Positions 35,172-43,549 of a DNA stretch of 64,000 nucleotides are shown in pieces. This stretch comes from Rhodobacteraceae bacterium EhC02 (GTDB taxonomy: Bacteria > Pseudomonadota > Alphaproteobacteria > Rhodobacterales > Rhodobacteraceae), in assembly GCA_001650895.1 (NCBI GenBank), contig LXYH01000008.1:24348-88347 (forward strand), written 5' to 3'. Under the pieces are notes generated by a model, which saw nothing but the letters and a program-made list of their open reading frames with translations, was not told the origin of the DNA and did no database searches. The position numbers and the translations under genes were made by a program. Within the stretch, counting starts at the first letter, position 1. Each line of letters starts with the position of its first letter.

Positions 35172-35896
35172 GAGGCAGGCCCCGTCATATCTTGAACACA
35201 CACCGCCTCTTCGCCGAGGCGAAGTACCCATTGGCGGTTCACACCCGAGACGCGGATGACGCCATCGCCTTGCGCGGTGCTGTTGACGGCCCGTTCGCCA
35301 CCGTTTGCATGACGAAAGATTGCCGGAACCGGCGCGTTCCGAGCGAAACGGAAATAGGTGAAGGTGCCATCATCCCAGATGGCGGTCGGCGTGAACTCCT
35401 CTTGCGCGCTGACCGCATAATTCGCATTTGGCGCGTCTGCCGTTACAGCGCGAGTCGGTCGTGCCTGCGCATCGGGATAGCGGAACTGCACGACGTAATG
35501 CGGCGTCTCACGGGCCTCAATCACATGGAAATAGTAAGAGCGGCGGTTTGTGTAGACCGTGATGTTGGTGGCAACCCCAGAGGCGGCGGGCTTGATCGCG
35601 AAAGCCCGCCCACCCGGGACGCCATCGAACTGAAAGCCCACCGTGTCGCCTGCGATGATCGACCGGATGGTCTCGCCTTCCCCAAACTCGACGGTGGTCA
35701 CGCGTGTGAGCGTGGTGACGATCCGGTAGACCTGTCCTTCGGTCCAGGTTGCAATCCGGACGCGGTTGTCATGAGGGCCGGTGCGCGGGGTTACTTCCGC
35801 GAGGGCAGTGCTCGCCATGAGGCCAGCGGCAAGGAGGCCAAGTACCCCGGTACGGAGCATCCGGGGACGGAAAATATGAGGCAAGGGAAAGATCAT
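35168..35896 (-). CDS. virB9: T4SS core-complex protein VirB9/TrbG
   Basis: A 242-residue protein starting at ATG 35896, which overlaps the virB8 stop as ATGA. There is a signal peptide (MLRTGVLGLLAAGLMASTAL), then the VirB9 N-terminal domain (DNRVRIATWTEGQVYRIVTT, FEFGEGE-like VEFGEGETI) and the C-terminal O-layer domain (AIWDDGTFTYFRFARNAPVP, AIFRHANGGERAVNSTAQGD). One Cys near the C-terminus (EEAVCVQDMTG) could pair with the small lipoprotein at 38520-38735. Confidence 0.92.
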   Translation of the reverse strand: MIFPLPHIFRPRMLRTGVLGLLAAGLMASTALAEVTPRTGPHDNRVRIATWTEGQVYRIVTTLTRVTTVEFGEGETIRSIIAGDTVGFQFDGVPGGRAFAIKPAASGVATNITVYTNRRSYYFHVIEARETPHYVVQFRYPDAQARPTRAVTADAPNANYAVSAQEEFTPTAIWDDGTFTYFRFARNAPVPAIFRHANGGERAVNSTAQGDGVIRVSGVNRQWVLRLGEEAVCVQDMTGPAS

Positions 35897-36558
35897 TCGG
35901 AGCGGTCCGATCGGATGGCATATTGGGTGACGGTGAAGCCGAAGGGGTTTTCCCAAACCTCATCGATGGAGCGGGTCTGTTCGGGCTGGAAGTCAAACAT
36001 CAGCGTTGCGGTGAACATGCCCACTTGTGCACCCTGAGGGCTTGTAAGGCGCTTACGTAGACGCACTTGGGCGCGGTTCTCGCCGATGAGGGTGATTGAT
36101 GCGATCTCGACCGCCATCTCGGCGGCAGGGCCGTAACGATCAGGCGGATAGGTTTCCTGCCCAGAGGTCCACATGGCGCGCATGCTGGCTTCAGCAGCAC
36201 CTCCAGACTGTGCCAAAATCCGGCGGACGCGCAGGTCGTTGTCGAGCTGGTTGTAGGTCTCACGCTCAAAAATGTAGCGGTAGATTTGCGCCTCTATGAC
36301 CGCAGGGCGCTCGGAAAGCCGCACGGTCTCAACGGTGGCGTTCGGCAGAGCCATGCCGGTCTCGGGATCATAGGGCACGACGACGGGTGCCGGGGTCTCG
36401 ATCAAGAGCGCCACGGCGGCGGCGGCAAGACAGCCGACCACACCGAAGCCCGCGCCGCCAAGGCCAATCATTTTCCAGAGCTGTTCCCGGCGCAGGGCGC
36501 CATGGATCAGCTCCTCCTCGACGAGCTCGCGGGCGGTGATGGTAGAGAACCCGCTCAT
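35893..36558 (-). CDS. virB8: T4SS inner-membrane protein VirB8
   Basis: A 221-residue protein. ATG 36558 overlaps the virB5 stop as ATGA. A short cytosolic N-terminus is followed by one membrane helix (MIGLGGAGFGVVGCLAAAAV) and a periplasmic NTF2-like domain (EAQIYRYIFERETYNQLDND, LRVRRILAQSGG, VRLRKRLTSPQGAQ). The NPFGFTVTQYAIRSD ending is the VirB8 C-terminal signature. It nucleates assembly of the channel. Confidence 0.93.
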   Translation of the reverse strand: MSGFSTITARELVEEELIHGALRREQLWKMIGLGGAGFGVVGCLAAAAVALLIETPAPVVVPYDPETGMALPNATVETVRLSERPAVIEAQIYRYIFERETYNQLDNDLRVRRILAQSGGAAEASMRAMWTSGQETYPPDRYGPAAEMAVEIASITLIGENRAQVRLRKRLTSPQGAQVGMFTATLMFDFQPEQTRSIDEVWENPFGFTVTQYAIRSDRSE

Positions 36559-37352
36559 GGCGTGAGGCTCGGCAAAGTGAAGTCCATGTAGCGGCGCTCT
36601 TCGGCGATGGTGGCCGCATCGACCACACCGGCATTGCCCGCACCGAGGGTCTGGATGGCCTCCAACTCCCACATCCGCGTCATGGCGATGGCCAGTTCCG
36701 CCGTGACGCGCGTGTTGTGATCCATCGATGCTTTGAGATCTTCCATCTCGGGGATCATCGAGACCAATCGTTCGACGCGCTCTAGCGACAGCGCTGCCTC
36801 GGCATGGCTGTTCTGGGCGGCGACTGACATCACCGCTCCGGTGGTCGCGCGCGTGGCCACGCCTTCGGCACCGGGCTTGCCGCTGTTTGCGATTTCGCTG
36901 AGTGTATCCTCATCGAAACCGGCACTTGCGAGCGCCTGAGTCATCTGCGTGCGCATCGGTCCGGCATTGGGGCCGATGAGGTTACTCCAGTCCCCGGACT
37001 GAATGCCGCGGATCAGCCCGGGGATGTCCTCGAACTTGGCTTCCAGCAGACCGTCGAGACCGTCGCCCATGACAAGGCCGAGAATGCTGCGCGGGCCCGT
37101 GAGGGAAGCATACATCTCGTTGAGCTGATCAAGCTGGTTCTGAACCACTTGAAGCTGTGCCAGCGCGTTATCCAGCAGGTCAGTCTGCAGCCCAAAATCC
37201 TGCAGCATCTGTTGCAGTTGGCGGATTTCCTGGGCGATGTTCTGGGTGTCGACGGTGGGCACACCCTGTGCGGCGACGGGGCTGGCGAGGACGGTGACCA
37301 GCGCCAGAGAGGCAGCGCCAGTGGTAAGGGTACGGGTGATGCGCCGGATCAT
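36555..37352 (-). CDS. virB5: T4SS minor pilin/adhesin VirB5-like
   Basis: A 265-residue exported helical protein. The signal peptide ends near ASPVAAQ, followed by GVPTVDTQNIAQEIRQLQQM and long amphipathic helices (LDNALAQLQVVQNQLDQLNE). The C-terminus (RVTAELAIAMTRMWELEAIQ then EERRYMDFTLPSLTP) is family-typical. It probably caps the pilus or helps its assembly. Its start overlaps the SLT-VirB5 gene stop as ATGA. It shares its first and last ~40 residues' pattern with that neighbour, indicating duplication. Confidence 0.85.
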   Translation of the reverse strand: MIRRITRTLTTGAASLALVTVLASPVAAQGVPTVDTQNIAQEIRQLQQMLQDFGLQTDLLDNALAQLQVVQNQLDQLNEMYASLTGPRSILGLVMGDGLDGLLEAKFEDIPGLIRGIQSGDWSNLIGPNAGPMRTQMTQALASAGFDEDTLSEIANSGKPGAEGVATRATTGAVMSVAAQNSHAEAALSLERVERLVSMIPEMEDLKASMDHNTRVTAELAIAMTRMWELEAIQTLGAGNAGVVDAATIAEERRYMDFTLPSLTP

Positions 37353-38515
37353 TGCAAAGTCTCCAAGGTGAAATCCATATATTGCCGCTCTGCGGCTTGA
37401 GCCGCCGCCATGGCGATCTGCTCGGCGCTCAGAGGCTCGGTGTGTGCCGCCTTGATCCGGGTGCGGATCGCCACCAGCCGGGCGAGCTCGGCACGGGCAT
37501 AGGTGTTCAGTGCAATTGCCTCATGCAGGTCTTCGGTCTCATTGATCCGGGTGATGATGTCCTGGACCCGGAGGGCGGCTGCGCGGACCGAGACCAGAGA
37601 ATAGTCTCCATAGACACCCGCACCATGCGCCGAGAGGCTGAAACTCGCGTTCGCCAGAAGCACCGGATCGATGGTGCCCAAGGCATCGATGCCGCCGACA
37701 GTCGCGAGATAACTGTTGTATTGCTGCGGGATGACCACAACGTAGTGTTGGGTTTCCGCGAAAGGCGGCACCCCGCCGTAGTTCTGCACGTTCCCTGGGC
37801 CTGCGTTATAGGCGGCGAGGCCGTGGATGATATTGCCGTCGAACATGTTCAGCATCTGCGCGAGGTAGCGCGCGCCGCCGGTAACCTGCAGGTAGGGGTC
37901 ATCGTAATAGGCGGGGTTGATCCCGAGATCGCTCGCCGTGCCGGGCATGATCTGGGTAAGACCAAAAGCCCCCGCAGGCGAGCGCGCACCAATCTGAAAG
38001 CGGCTTTCCTGCCAGATCAGGGCCTGAATGAGGCAGCGCCACTGCACGAGCGACAAGCCAGCGCGGCTTACACCCGGCAGGCCGTGGGTATCGCGGGCCG
38101 CACGTATGATCAGCGCCTCGATCCCTTCCCGGGCGTCACCGAACATGCGGGCTGCGGCGGGGTTGTTGTCCTCGGGCGCATAGAGACTGGACGCAGCACT
38201 TTCGACGCCATCAGTGGCCCCCTGCCCGGCCTCAAGCCCTGCCACAGTGCCCGCGACATCACCGGTCCCAAGTGACATGGAATCCATGAGGCCGTTCAGC
38301 GAGGCAAGCTGTTGGCGCTCGATCTCGGCCAATTCTTCTTCGCGGCTCAGCCGGTCCTGCTGCAAGGCCAGATCCCTGTCGGTCTGCTGAAGGATCGCTT
38401 GCCGCTCGGCAAAGAGCCGCAGATCGAAGGTCGGCACGCCTTGCGCGGCAGCCGGCCCGGCATAGGGATTGGCCAGCGCAAGGCCGAGCATAGAGAGAGG
38501 AAGCAAAGCCCGCAT
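37349..38515 (-). CDS. Lytic transglycosylase domain inside a VirB5-like frame
   Basis: A 388-residue exported protein. After the signal peptide it starts AAQGVPTFDLRLFAERQAIL with a helical coiled region, as in VirB5. It then carries a soluble lytic transglycosylase domain (about 160-285): catalytic Glu in ALIWQESRFQIGARSP, AFGLTQIMPGTASDLGIN, LAAYNAGPGNVQNYGG. It ends with a VirB5-like helix and tail (EAIALNTYARAELARLVAIR, then AAERQYMDFTLETLQ; compare AEERRYMDFTLPSL in VirB5). I read it as an SLT domain inserted in a VirB5 paralogue. A second, ordinary VirB1 is at 41681. It would cut peptidoglycan for channel passage while docked at the VirB5 position. Confidence 0.85.
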   Translation of the reverse strand: MRALLPLSMLGLALANPYAGPAAAQGVPTFDLRLFAERQAILQQTDRDLALQQDRLSREEELAEIERQQLASLNGLMDSMSLGTGDVAGTVAGLEAGQGATDGVESAASSLYAPEDNNPAAARMFGDAREGIEALIIRAARDTHGLPGVSRAGLSLVQWRCLIQALIWQESRFQIGARSPAGAFGLTQIMPGTASDLGINPAYYDDPYLQVTGGARYLAQMLNMFDGNIIHGLAAYNAGPGNVQNYGGVPPFAETQHYVVVIPQQYNSYLATVGGIDALGTIDPVLLANASFSLSAHGAGVYGDYSLVSVRAAALRVQDIITRINETEDLHEAIALNTYARAELARLVAIRTRIKAAHTEPLSAEQIAMAAAQAAERQYMDFTLETLQ

Positions 38516-38519
38516 CAGA

Positions 38520-38735
38520 TCAGCCGCCCGCCCCGAGCATCACAAAATCGCATGCCGTGTCGCGCCGCGTGACTGCCGTCCCCATGGTGGAGACCGTTGT
38601 CGTGGAAGACCCAGCCCGCGCCGGGGCATCGCGGAAATTGAAGCAGTTCGCTTCCGCGGGGTTATATTGTGCGCAGGCCGTCAGCATCAGGCCGAGGCCG
38701 ATTAGCATCAGCTTTGAGGAAATGGTACGGGTCAT
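38520..38735 (-). CDS. VirB7-like small lipoprotein
   Basis: A 71-residue protein with a lipoprotein signal sequence: basic start MTRTISSK, hydrophobic LMLIGLGLM and lipobox LTAC with Cys 21. Two more Cys follow (EANCFNFRD and RDTACDFVML). It lies between virB4 (4-bp overlap) and the SLT gene (4-bp gap). Size, lipobox and position match VirB7, which stabilises VirB9 at the outer membrane, in Agrobacterium through a disulfide. No sequence similarity can be claimed, as VirB7 proteins diverge quickly. Confidence 0.75.
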   Translation of the reverse strand: MTRTISSKLMLIGLGLMLTACAQYNPAEANCFNFRDAPARAGSSTTTVSTMGTAVTRRDTACDFVMLGAGG

Positions 38736-41116
38736 GGCACTCTCCAGAAATCAGGGCGGTCGCGATAGTCGGAGCCTACGAGGTCCTCGCCTTTCTCCAT
38801 GCCGCCAAGGATGGTCACGAGGGGGCCAAGGGCGCTGAGATCAGCGTCGATCACTACTGCGCCGCGATCATCGCGCACAAGCGCCAGCCGCGAGGCAGAG
38901 CCGACGCCCAGAAGCACGTCGAGCTCCTTGTCGCTAAGGCCCAGCATGGCGTAGTCGGCGGCCGAGGCGCGGATATTTGGCAGAAGCACTTGTGTCGGCA
39001 CGGCTTCCACGATGGTCTTGCCGGTGCGCGTGCGCTCGAGCTGGCTCGCATACTGCGTCATCATCACGACGACGGCGTTCTGCTTGCGGGCCGTCACCAG
39101 CCAATTGCTCAGACGTTCGGCGAAATAGGCGTTGTCGAGCGCCTTCCACGCCTCATCGATCACGATGATCGTCGGCTTGCGGTCCTCGATCACCCGCTCC
39201 ACGCGGCGGAAGAGATAGGACAGCACCGCCATCCGTTCCCGCTCGCTTTCGGAATCGAGGATGCCGGTCAGATCGAAGCCGGAGACATCGCCATCCAGGC
39301 TGAAAGTGTCTTCGGTATTCGACCCGAAAATCCAGCCGTAGCGGCCTTCGGCCGTCCATTCCTGCATGCGCTCGAAAAGATCGCCGTCGTCATCGGTCGA
39401 GACCAGCAGCGAGGCGAAGTCCGACCAGTTGCGCAAGCCTGCGTTCCCGGCACTGGCGTTCTGGCGCACGACCTCTTGCAGCCGGTTGGTCTGCACCGGG
39501 GTCAGGGGCCGGTCGCGGCGCTCAAGGAGGCTCGCGAGCCAGTCGGCCAGCCAAGCCTGACCGCGCGCATCGATCTCGGTTTGAAGCGGATTAAGTCCTG
39601 TGGGACGTCCGGCCCGCACGGTCGAATAGCTGCCCCCCAAGGCGCGGACGGCCATTTCCATACCGGCGCGGTAGTCGAAGACAAAAAGCCGTGCCCCTGC
39701 GCGCCGGGCCATGGTCATCAGGAAGGCCGCGAGCACGGATTTGCCCGAGCCGGGACGACCCAAGATCAGAGTGTGGCCGCCAGTAGGTTCACGGTCCGGC
39801 GCGCCTTGCTCATGGAAATTAAAGCGAAATCCACTGCGCTCGGGTGTTGGGAAGAGCGTGATCGGCACGCCCCAGGGCAGTTCTGGTCCAGTCTTGCCAA
39901 GCGGTGTGCGGTGGAAAGTGGCGAGATCAGCGAAGTTGTGGTTGGTGATCGCGGCCTTGCGGCTCCGCGCGCCAGTATTCCCGGGATGTTGCGCCATGAA
40001 ATGCGCCCGAGCTCCGAAGGCTTCCGAGATCAGATTGATCCCGGAGGTCGCGGAGATGTTGCGGATCTCGGCCGCAATATCGTCGAGCGCCGCTTGGCTG
40101 CGGGCATAAACCGCCACCGTCATATGGTGCTCGCCAAAGATCAGGCGTTTGGATTCCAGATCGTCCTGGGCCAGCTCAAGTTCCTGCGCGAGGCTGACCG
40201 CGCCGTCGTTGGCAGCCTGCATCAGCCGGAGCTGCCGCTTGATACGACCCGCCATGATGTTGACGTTGATCGGCACGAAAGAATGCGTGACCACCATGTC
40301 GACGGGCAAATTCAGCTCGTCGAGCATCAGACTGTCGGTCTTGGCGGGGTAGTTCTTGACCGCGAAGATCGCGCCGACCTTCTCGCCCACGGCACCATCA
40401 CTGAGCACGATGGTGGTGCCCCGGAAGGTGACACGGGTATTGGCCACGTCTTCCGCAATCACGCCAAGGCGTGAGCGGGGAAAGAGCGGATGCTCCTCGC
40501 CGGTGTTGAGCGAGCCGAGAAAACCGAAGAGCTCGCCGGTGCTGGCAGCCAGCAGGCTGGGCTTCAGCTCATCAAAGGACGACAGCAGAAACCCCACGAC
40601 TTCGTCGAGCTTGCGGAGGCGGCGGGTCGTGTCGGCCGCAAACCGCGTGCGGGAGGCGCCAAGGCCGAAAGGCAGGCGGCTGCCGGTCTCGGGGCGTTTC
40701 AGGACCGAAAGCGTAATTGTCTTGTCGCGCAAACCCGACCGTCCGAGATGGGTACGCCAACGCTGGTCGACGGCAGAGGCAAACCCTTCACCCGGAATGG
40801 GGGGCAAGGTCACATCGACCGCTTTTGAAACCTTGTGCAGGTAAAAGGAAAACCCGGTGCCGACCTGTGCGACGATCCCCGCCAGAAGGCTGCCGATCCG
40901 GTCAAGATGCGCGTCCTCGCTCGTGGTGCTGTTCACCCCCTCAAGGCGGATGCATTGCATCAGCTCGTTGCCCCGCGTCCGGATTGTCCGGTCGGTGACG
41001 AGGCTGACATAGGGCAGCATCGACGAGAGCCGCTTCTCGCCCTTGACCCAAGCGGGCAGCGCCGTCAGCGGATCGAGCGCGTCCGCCGCCTCAATAGCAA
41101 TTCCATCACGGGGCAT
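38732..41116 (-). CDS. virB4: T4SS ATPase VirB4
   Basis: A 794-residue ATPase, full family length. The N-terminal CagE/TrbE/VirB4 domain is seen in MLPYVSLVTDRTIRTRGNEL and KNYPAKTDSLMLDELNLPVD. Walker A is LILGRPGSGKSVLAAFL (about 453), Walker B IIVIDEAWKALDN, and TQYASQLERTRTGKTIVEAV then PTQVLLPNIRASAADY forms the C-terminal conserved part. ATG 41116 overlaps the virB3 3' end by 11 bp. Essential energiser of pilus assembly and transfer. Confidence 0.96.
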   Translation of the reverse strand: MPRDGIAIEAADALDPLTALPAWVKGEKRLSSMLPYVSLVTDRTIRTRGNELMQCIRLEGVNSTTSEDAHLDRIGSLLAGIVAQVGTGFSFYLHKVSKAVDVTLPPIPGEGFASAVDQRWRTHLGRSGLRDKTITLSVLKRPETGSRLPFGLGASRTRFAADTTRRLRKLDEVVGFLLSSFDELKPSLLAASTGELFGFLGSLNTGEEHPLFPRSRLGVIAEDVANTRVTFRGTTIVLSDGAVGEKVGAIFAVKNYPAKTDSLMLDELNLPVDMVVTHSFVPINVNIMAGRIKRQLRLMQAANDGAVSLAQELELAQDDLESKRLIFGEHHMTVAVYARSQAALDDIAAEIRNISATSGINLISEAFGARAHFMAQHPGNTGARSRKAAITNHNFADLATFHRTPLGKTGPELPWGVPITLFPTPERSGFRFNFHEQGAPDREPTGGHTLILGRPGSGKSVLAAFLMTMARRAGARLFVFDYRAGMEMAVRALGGSYSTVRAGRPTGLNPLQTEIDARGQAWLADWLASLLERRDRPLTPVQTNRLQEVVRQNASAGNAGLRNWSDFASLLVSTDDDGDLFERMQEWTAEGRYGWIFGSNTEDTFSLDGDVSGFDLTGILDSESERERMAVLSYLFRRVERVIEDRKPTIIVIDEAWKALDNAYFAERLSNWLVTARKQNAVVVMMTQYASQLERTRTGKTIVEAVPTQVLLPNIRASAADYAMLGLSDKELDVLLGVGSASRLALVRDDRGAVVIDADLSALGPLVTILGGMEKGEDLVGSDYRDRPDFWRVP

Positions 41117-41384
41117 AGCTGTCGCCCCCGTGCAGCTTGCGGTTCGTTGTGGGCGGGGTTTCTTGCAAGGTGATCACCAAGACATCGAGGAAGTTCGGAT
41201 CCCAGTCCGCGGCTTTCCAGAGCGCAGGCCAAGCCAGCGCCGCGCCAACAGCCACTAGCCCGCTCTGTACCCAGAGGAACAGCAAGCTAGAGCCAAAAAG
41301 CCAGACCATGGCATACATGATCGGCAGGCCCATGAGTTTGGGTGGCCTCAGGAGGCCAATGAAGACGCGGGACTGGTCAGCCAT
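41106..41384 (-). CDS. virB3: T4SS inner-membrane protein VirB3
   Basis: A 92-residue protein. The FIGLLRPPKLMGLPIMYAMV segment is the VirB3/TrbD signature (R-P-P-K-x-x-G-x-P), followed by two hydrophobic helices (VWLFGSSLLFLWVQSGLVAV, and a shorter one before WPALWKAADWDPNFLDV). It begins 9 bp after virB2 ends and overlaps virB4. Helps VirB4 in pilus assembly. Confidence 0.92.
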   Translation of the reverse strand: MADQSRVFIGLLRPPKLMGLPIMYAMVWLFGSSLLFLWVQSGLVAVGAALAWPALWKAADWDPNFLDVLVITLQETPPTTNRKLHGGDSYAP

Positions 41385-41393
41385 GATTTTTGC

Positions 41394-41684
41394 TCAGGTC
41401 GTCCAGATTGCGGCGACAATGGTCGGCGCTGCGGCGATGCCGGCGATCGCCACCACCACCCAAAGAGCTTGGCGGAAATCGAGGATGCCAAAGAGCCAGG
41501 AGAGAAACACACCGATCAGCGCCAGTGTGCCGATCACGATGCCCAAGGGACCGGTGATGGCATCTACGATGCCTTGCAGCAGGGTCTGCACCGGCGAAAG
41601 ATCGATGCTCTGCGCAAGCGCAGGCCCCGCCAGCACGACAAGGGCCATCGCACCAAGCACAGTAGTTAAAGGTCTGGACGTCAC
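41394..41684 (-). CDS. virB2: T4SS major pilin VirB2/TrbC
   Basis: A 96-residue prepilin with GTG start at 41684, AGGAG upstream, and a GTGA overlap with the virB1 stop. The signal peptide ends at GPALAQ; the mature pilin has two hydrophobic helices (GPLGIVIGTLALIGVFLSWL and ALWVVVAIAGIAAAPTIVAA) joined by the basic loop FGILDFRQ. This is the standard VirB2 layout and length. Confidence 0.93.
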   Translation of the reverse strand: MTSRPLTTVLGAMALVVLAGPALAQSIDLSPVQTLLQGIVDAITGPLGIVIGTLALIGVFLSWLFGILDFRQALWVVVAIAGIAAAPTIVAAIWTT

Positions 41685-42466
41685 GACAGTTCTCCTCTGA
41701 GCCGCTGGAACACGGCTGTCACACGGGCCACATGGCCTTGGGTTTCTCTGAAAGGGGGAATGCCGCCATGGCGGGTGACCGCTTCAGGACCGGCGTTGTA
41801 AGCAGCCAGCGCGAGCGGGCCATCACCGAACTGGTCGAGCATCATCAAAAGGTAGCGGGCTGAGCCGTCGAGGTTTTGCGCCATGTCATGCGGATCGACG
41901 CCAAGATCGCGTGCGGTCTCGGGCATGAGCTGGCCGAGCCCGATGGCCCCGACCGAGCTGAGCGCACTTGGGTTATAGGCGCTCTCGACCTCGATGTTGG
42001 CGCGGTAGAACAGCGTCCAGTCGGTCACCGAGAGGCCCGCACGGCGCAAGGCGTTGTGGCCCGCATAGCGCAGGGCAGTGGTCTCAATGGCCTGGAGGAT
42101 TTCCGGGGAAGCTAGAGCGGCGTGTGGTGCAAAAGTGGCGGCAGCAGCGACAGGGCTCAGAGGATCATTGTCCTCACGGGTCTGCGGTGCTGCAAAGAGA
42201 AAAAGGCGATCTGTTTGGCCCCTGCTCAGAGCCTCATCATCACCCATGAACGCGCGCAGGGCGCTCGTTCCTTCGGTGGCCGAGATCAGTTGGCCGTCAG
42301 GGCCAACCGAGAAGATGAAACCATTTGCGCCCGTCAGCGTTTCGGCGGTCAGGGGAGCGGCACAGACCCCTGTAGCCAGTGCAAAGACGAGCGCAAGTGC
42401 GCGATCAGTCGTCTTTGACCAGAACCGGGCCGGTCCGCGGCTCGGGCGTGCGCCCAGGGGCGGCAT
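41681..42466 (-). CDS. virB1: VirB1 lytic transglycosylase
   Basis: A 261-residue exported enzyme. I start at ATG 42466 (MPPLGARPSRGPARFW), which gives a signal-type segment RALALVFALATGVCAA; longer frames read through the upstream gene. The SLT domain covers residues ~145-250: catalytic Glu in FYRANIEVESAYNPSA, AIGLGQLMPETARDLGVD, and LAAYNAGPEAVTRHGG. It overlaps the upstream gene by 62 bp, longer than usual here, so a later start is possible. It would open peptidoglycan for the T4SS. Confidence 0.85.
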   Translation of the reverse strand: MPPLGARPSRGPARFWSKTTDRALALVFALATGVCAAPLTAETLTGANGFIFSVGPDGQLISATEGTSALRAFMGDDEALSRGQTDRLFLFAAPQTREDNDPLSPVAAAATFAPHAALASPEILQAIETTALRYAGHNALRRAGLSVTDWTLFYRANIEVESAYNPSALSSVGAIGLGQLMPETARDLGVDPHDMAQNLDGSARYLLMMLDQFGDGPLALAAYNAGPEAVTRHGGIPPFRETQGHVARVTAVFQRLRGELS

Positions 42467-42770
42467 GCCGTTCGCGCCCACCCTCTTCGAGCGGGATGCA
42501 GGTCGTTTTGCAGCCCATGTCAGCCAGGAAGCTGACGAGGCCAACGATGGTCTTGAAATCACGCAGCTTGAGGACGCTGCGGCTGGTGACGAGCATCTTG
42601 TCGTCACGCCCGTCAGGGGCCACTGCCCGGACGACCCAGGTGCCGTACCAGCTGTTGTGGCGCTTTTCGGCCCCTTCCTTGCAGACCACCTCGATGAGGT
42701 AGCCCTCGGCAAGGAGGCCGCGCAATCCGTCTTCTGTAACCACATTCGGAGCTTCTTCTATCATGGCCAT
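42405..42770 (-). CDS. First gene of the virB operon, hypothetical cytosolic protein
   Basis: A 121-residue protein beginning MAMIEEAPNVVTEDGL (ATG 42770; ATG 42764 also possible) with AGGA upstream. The folded part includes GYLIEVVCKEGAEKRHNSWY, WVVRAVAPDGRDDKMLVTSR, and VGLVSFLADMGCKTTCIPLE; the last 25 residues are charged and disordered and overlap virB1. No signal peptide or membrane helix. I do not recognise the family. As promoter-proximal gene it may be a regulator of the transfer operon, but this is only positional inference. Confidence 0.7.
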   Translation of the reverse strand: MAMIEEAPNVVTEDGLRGLLAEGYLIEVVCKEGAEKRHNSWYGTWVVRAVAPDGRDDKMLVTSRSVLKLRDFKTIVGLVSFLADMGCKTTCIPLEEGGRERHAAPGRTPEPRTGPVLVKDD

Positions 42771-42802
42771 CCGCTTTAGGTCCTTTGCCTGCCTGAGGTG
42801 CA

Positions 42803-42840
42803 GTATCAGTCCCACGGAGTCGCAACACCGTGGGAGATAC
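42803..42840 (-). promoter_or_regulatory. Bulged inverted repeat before the virB operon
   Basis: GTATC (42803-42807), a 2-base bulge and TCCCACGG (42810-42817) pair with CCGTGGGA (42828-42835) and GATAC (42836-42840) around a 10-base loop. It lies 33 bp upstream of the first virB-operon gene. Possible -35/-10 elements on the minus strand (TTGCTA, 17 bp, TATCTC) would place the -10 at the edge of the repeat, so it may be an operator. The promoter itself is weakly supported. Confidence 0.55.
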
Positions 42841-42877
42841 AAGACAACATTAACGATAGCAAGACAATAAAATCGAC

Positions 42878-42906
42878 TTGACGAAACTCGCCTTGCTTCG
42901 ATAAGA
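42878..42906 (+). promoter_or_regulatory. Candidate promoter for the 42962 gene
   Basis: TTGACG (42878-42883), a 17-bp spacer and ATAAGA (42901-42906) form a sigma-70-like promoter reading away from the virB operon. The downstream gene has AAAGGAG ahead of its ATG. Sequence match only. Confidence 0.35.
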
Positions 42907-42961
42907 GTGATACCTGACAACAGCGTGATCTTAAAGACGGCAAAGGAGTTTTGCCCTGCAC

Positions 42962-43237
42962 ATGACTTGTGTGCGCAACATAGCCTTGCTGACGATGATC
43001 CTCGCTGCTTTGGCGGCAGGTCCAGTGGATGCCTGCACTCCGCCGGAACGGCCGTTCCTTCCCCAAGCCCGAGAAGACATGCAAATTTATAGGGATCTGA
43101 TCCGGGGAGATTTCGAGACCTACATTGCTGAGGTGCAAGACTATTTCCGCTGCCTCGATGAAGAGCGCGCGCGGGCATTCAGCGAGGCCCGCGAGGTCAG
43201 CGAGGACTATGGACGGTTCATTGACGCTATTGAGTAA
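42962..43237 (+). CDS. Small exported hypothetical protein
   Basis: A 91-residue protein with a signal peptide (MTCVRNIALLTMILAALAAG, cleavage near PVDAC) and a short acidic helical mature part (MQIYRDLIRGDFETYIAEVQ, then DYFRCLDEERARAFSEAREV). Two mature Cys could form a disulfide. GGAG lies at proper spacing. It is divergent from the virB operon and may belong to the transfer region. No family recognised. Confidence 0.65.
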   Translation: MTCVRNIALLTMILAALAAGPVDACTPPERPFLPQAREDMQIYRDLIRGDFETYIAEVQDYFRCLDEERARAFSEAREVSEDYGRFIDAIE

Positions 43238-43549
43238 AGTGGCGCGAGAGCAGCCTGCGCTCGCTCGAGGAACCTGACCTGGAAATAGCCCCGGCATCTA
43301 TCGCCGGCATACTTTGCCAGGAGTTGCCGTCTGAGCGGTGCTTCGCAGAGGTAAGACCTGACGTCTGCAGCGATGAAGTCTGACTGCGGCGCCGTATGAG
43401 GCGATCGTGATGCATTTGAGCCTACCATACCACTGCTTGGCTCAAGCCGTTGCCGTTAACCGATGCTTCCTGTCGCCCTGCGATGAAATCTCCTTGCTAT
43501 CGTTAGTGTTGTTTCGTATCGACGCACTATTATAGAGGGAGTCGGCGTC
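43238..43549. other. Non-coding gap, no clear element
   Basis: Between two exported-protein genes. No gene with a start, Shine-Dalgarno and protein-like composition was seen. A weak promoter-like pair (TTGTTT at 43509, TATAGA at 43531) precedes the next gene, but it lies so close to the ATG at 43550 that it would leave almost no leader. Confidence 0.5.

Noticed and set aside
38669..40474. A 601-codon plus-strand frame opposite virB4
   Set aside because: VirB4 Walker motifs are on the minus strand; the plus frame is a codon-bias shadow.
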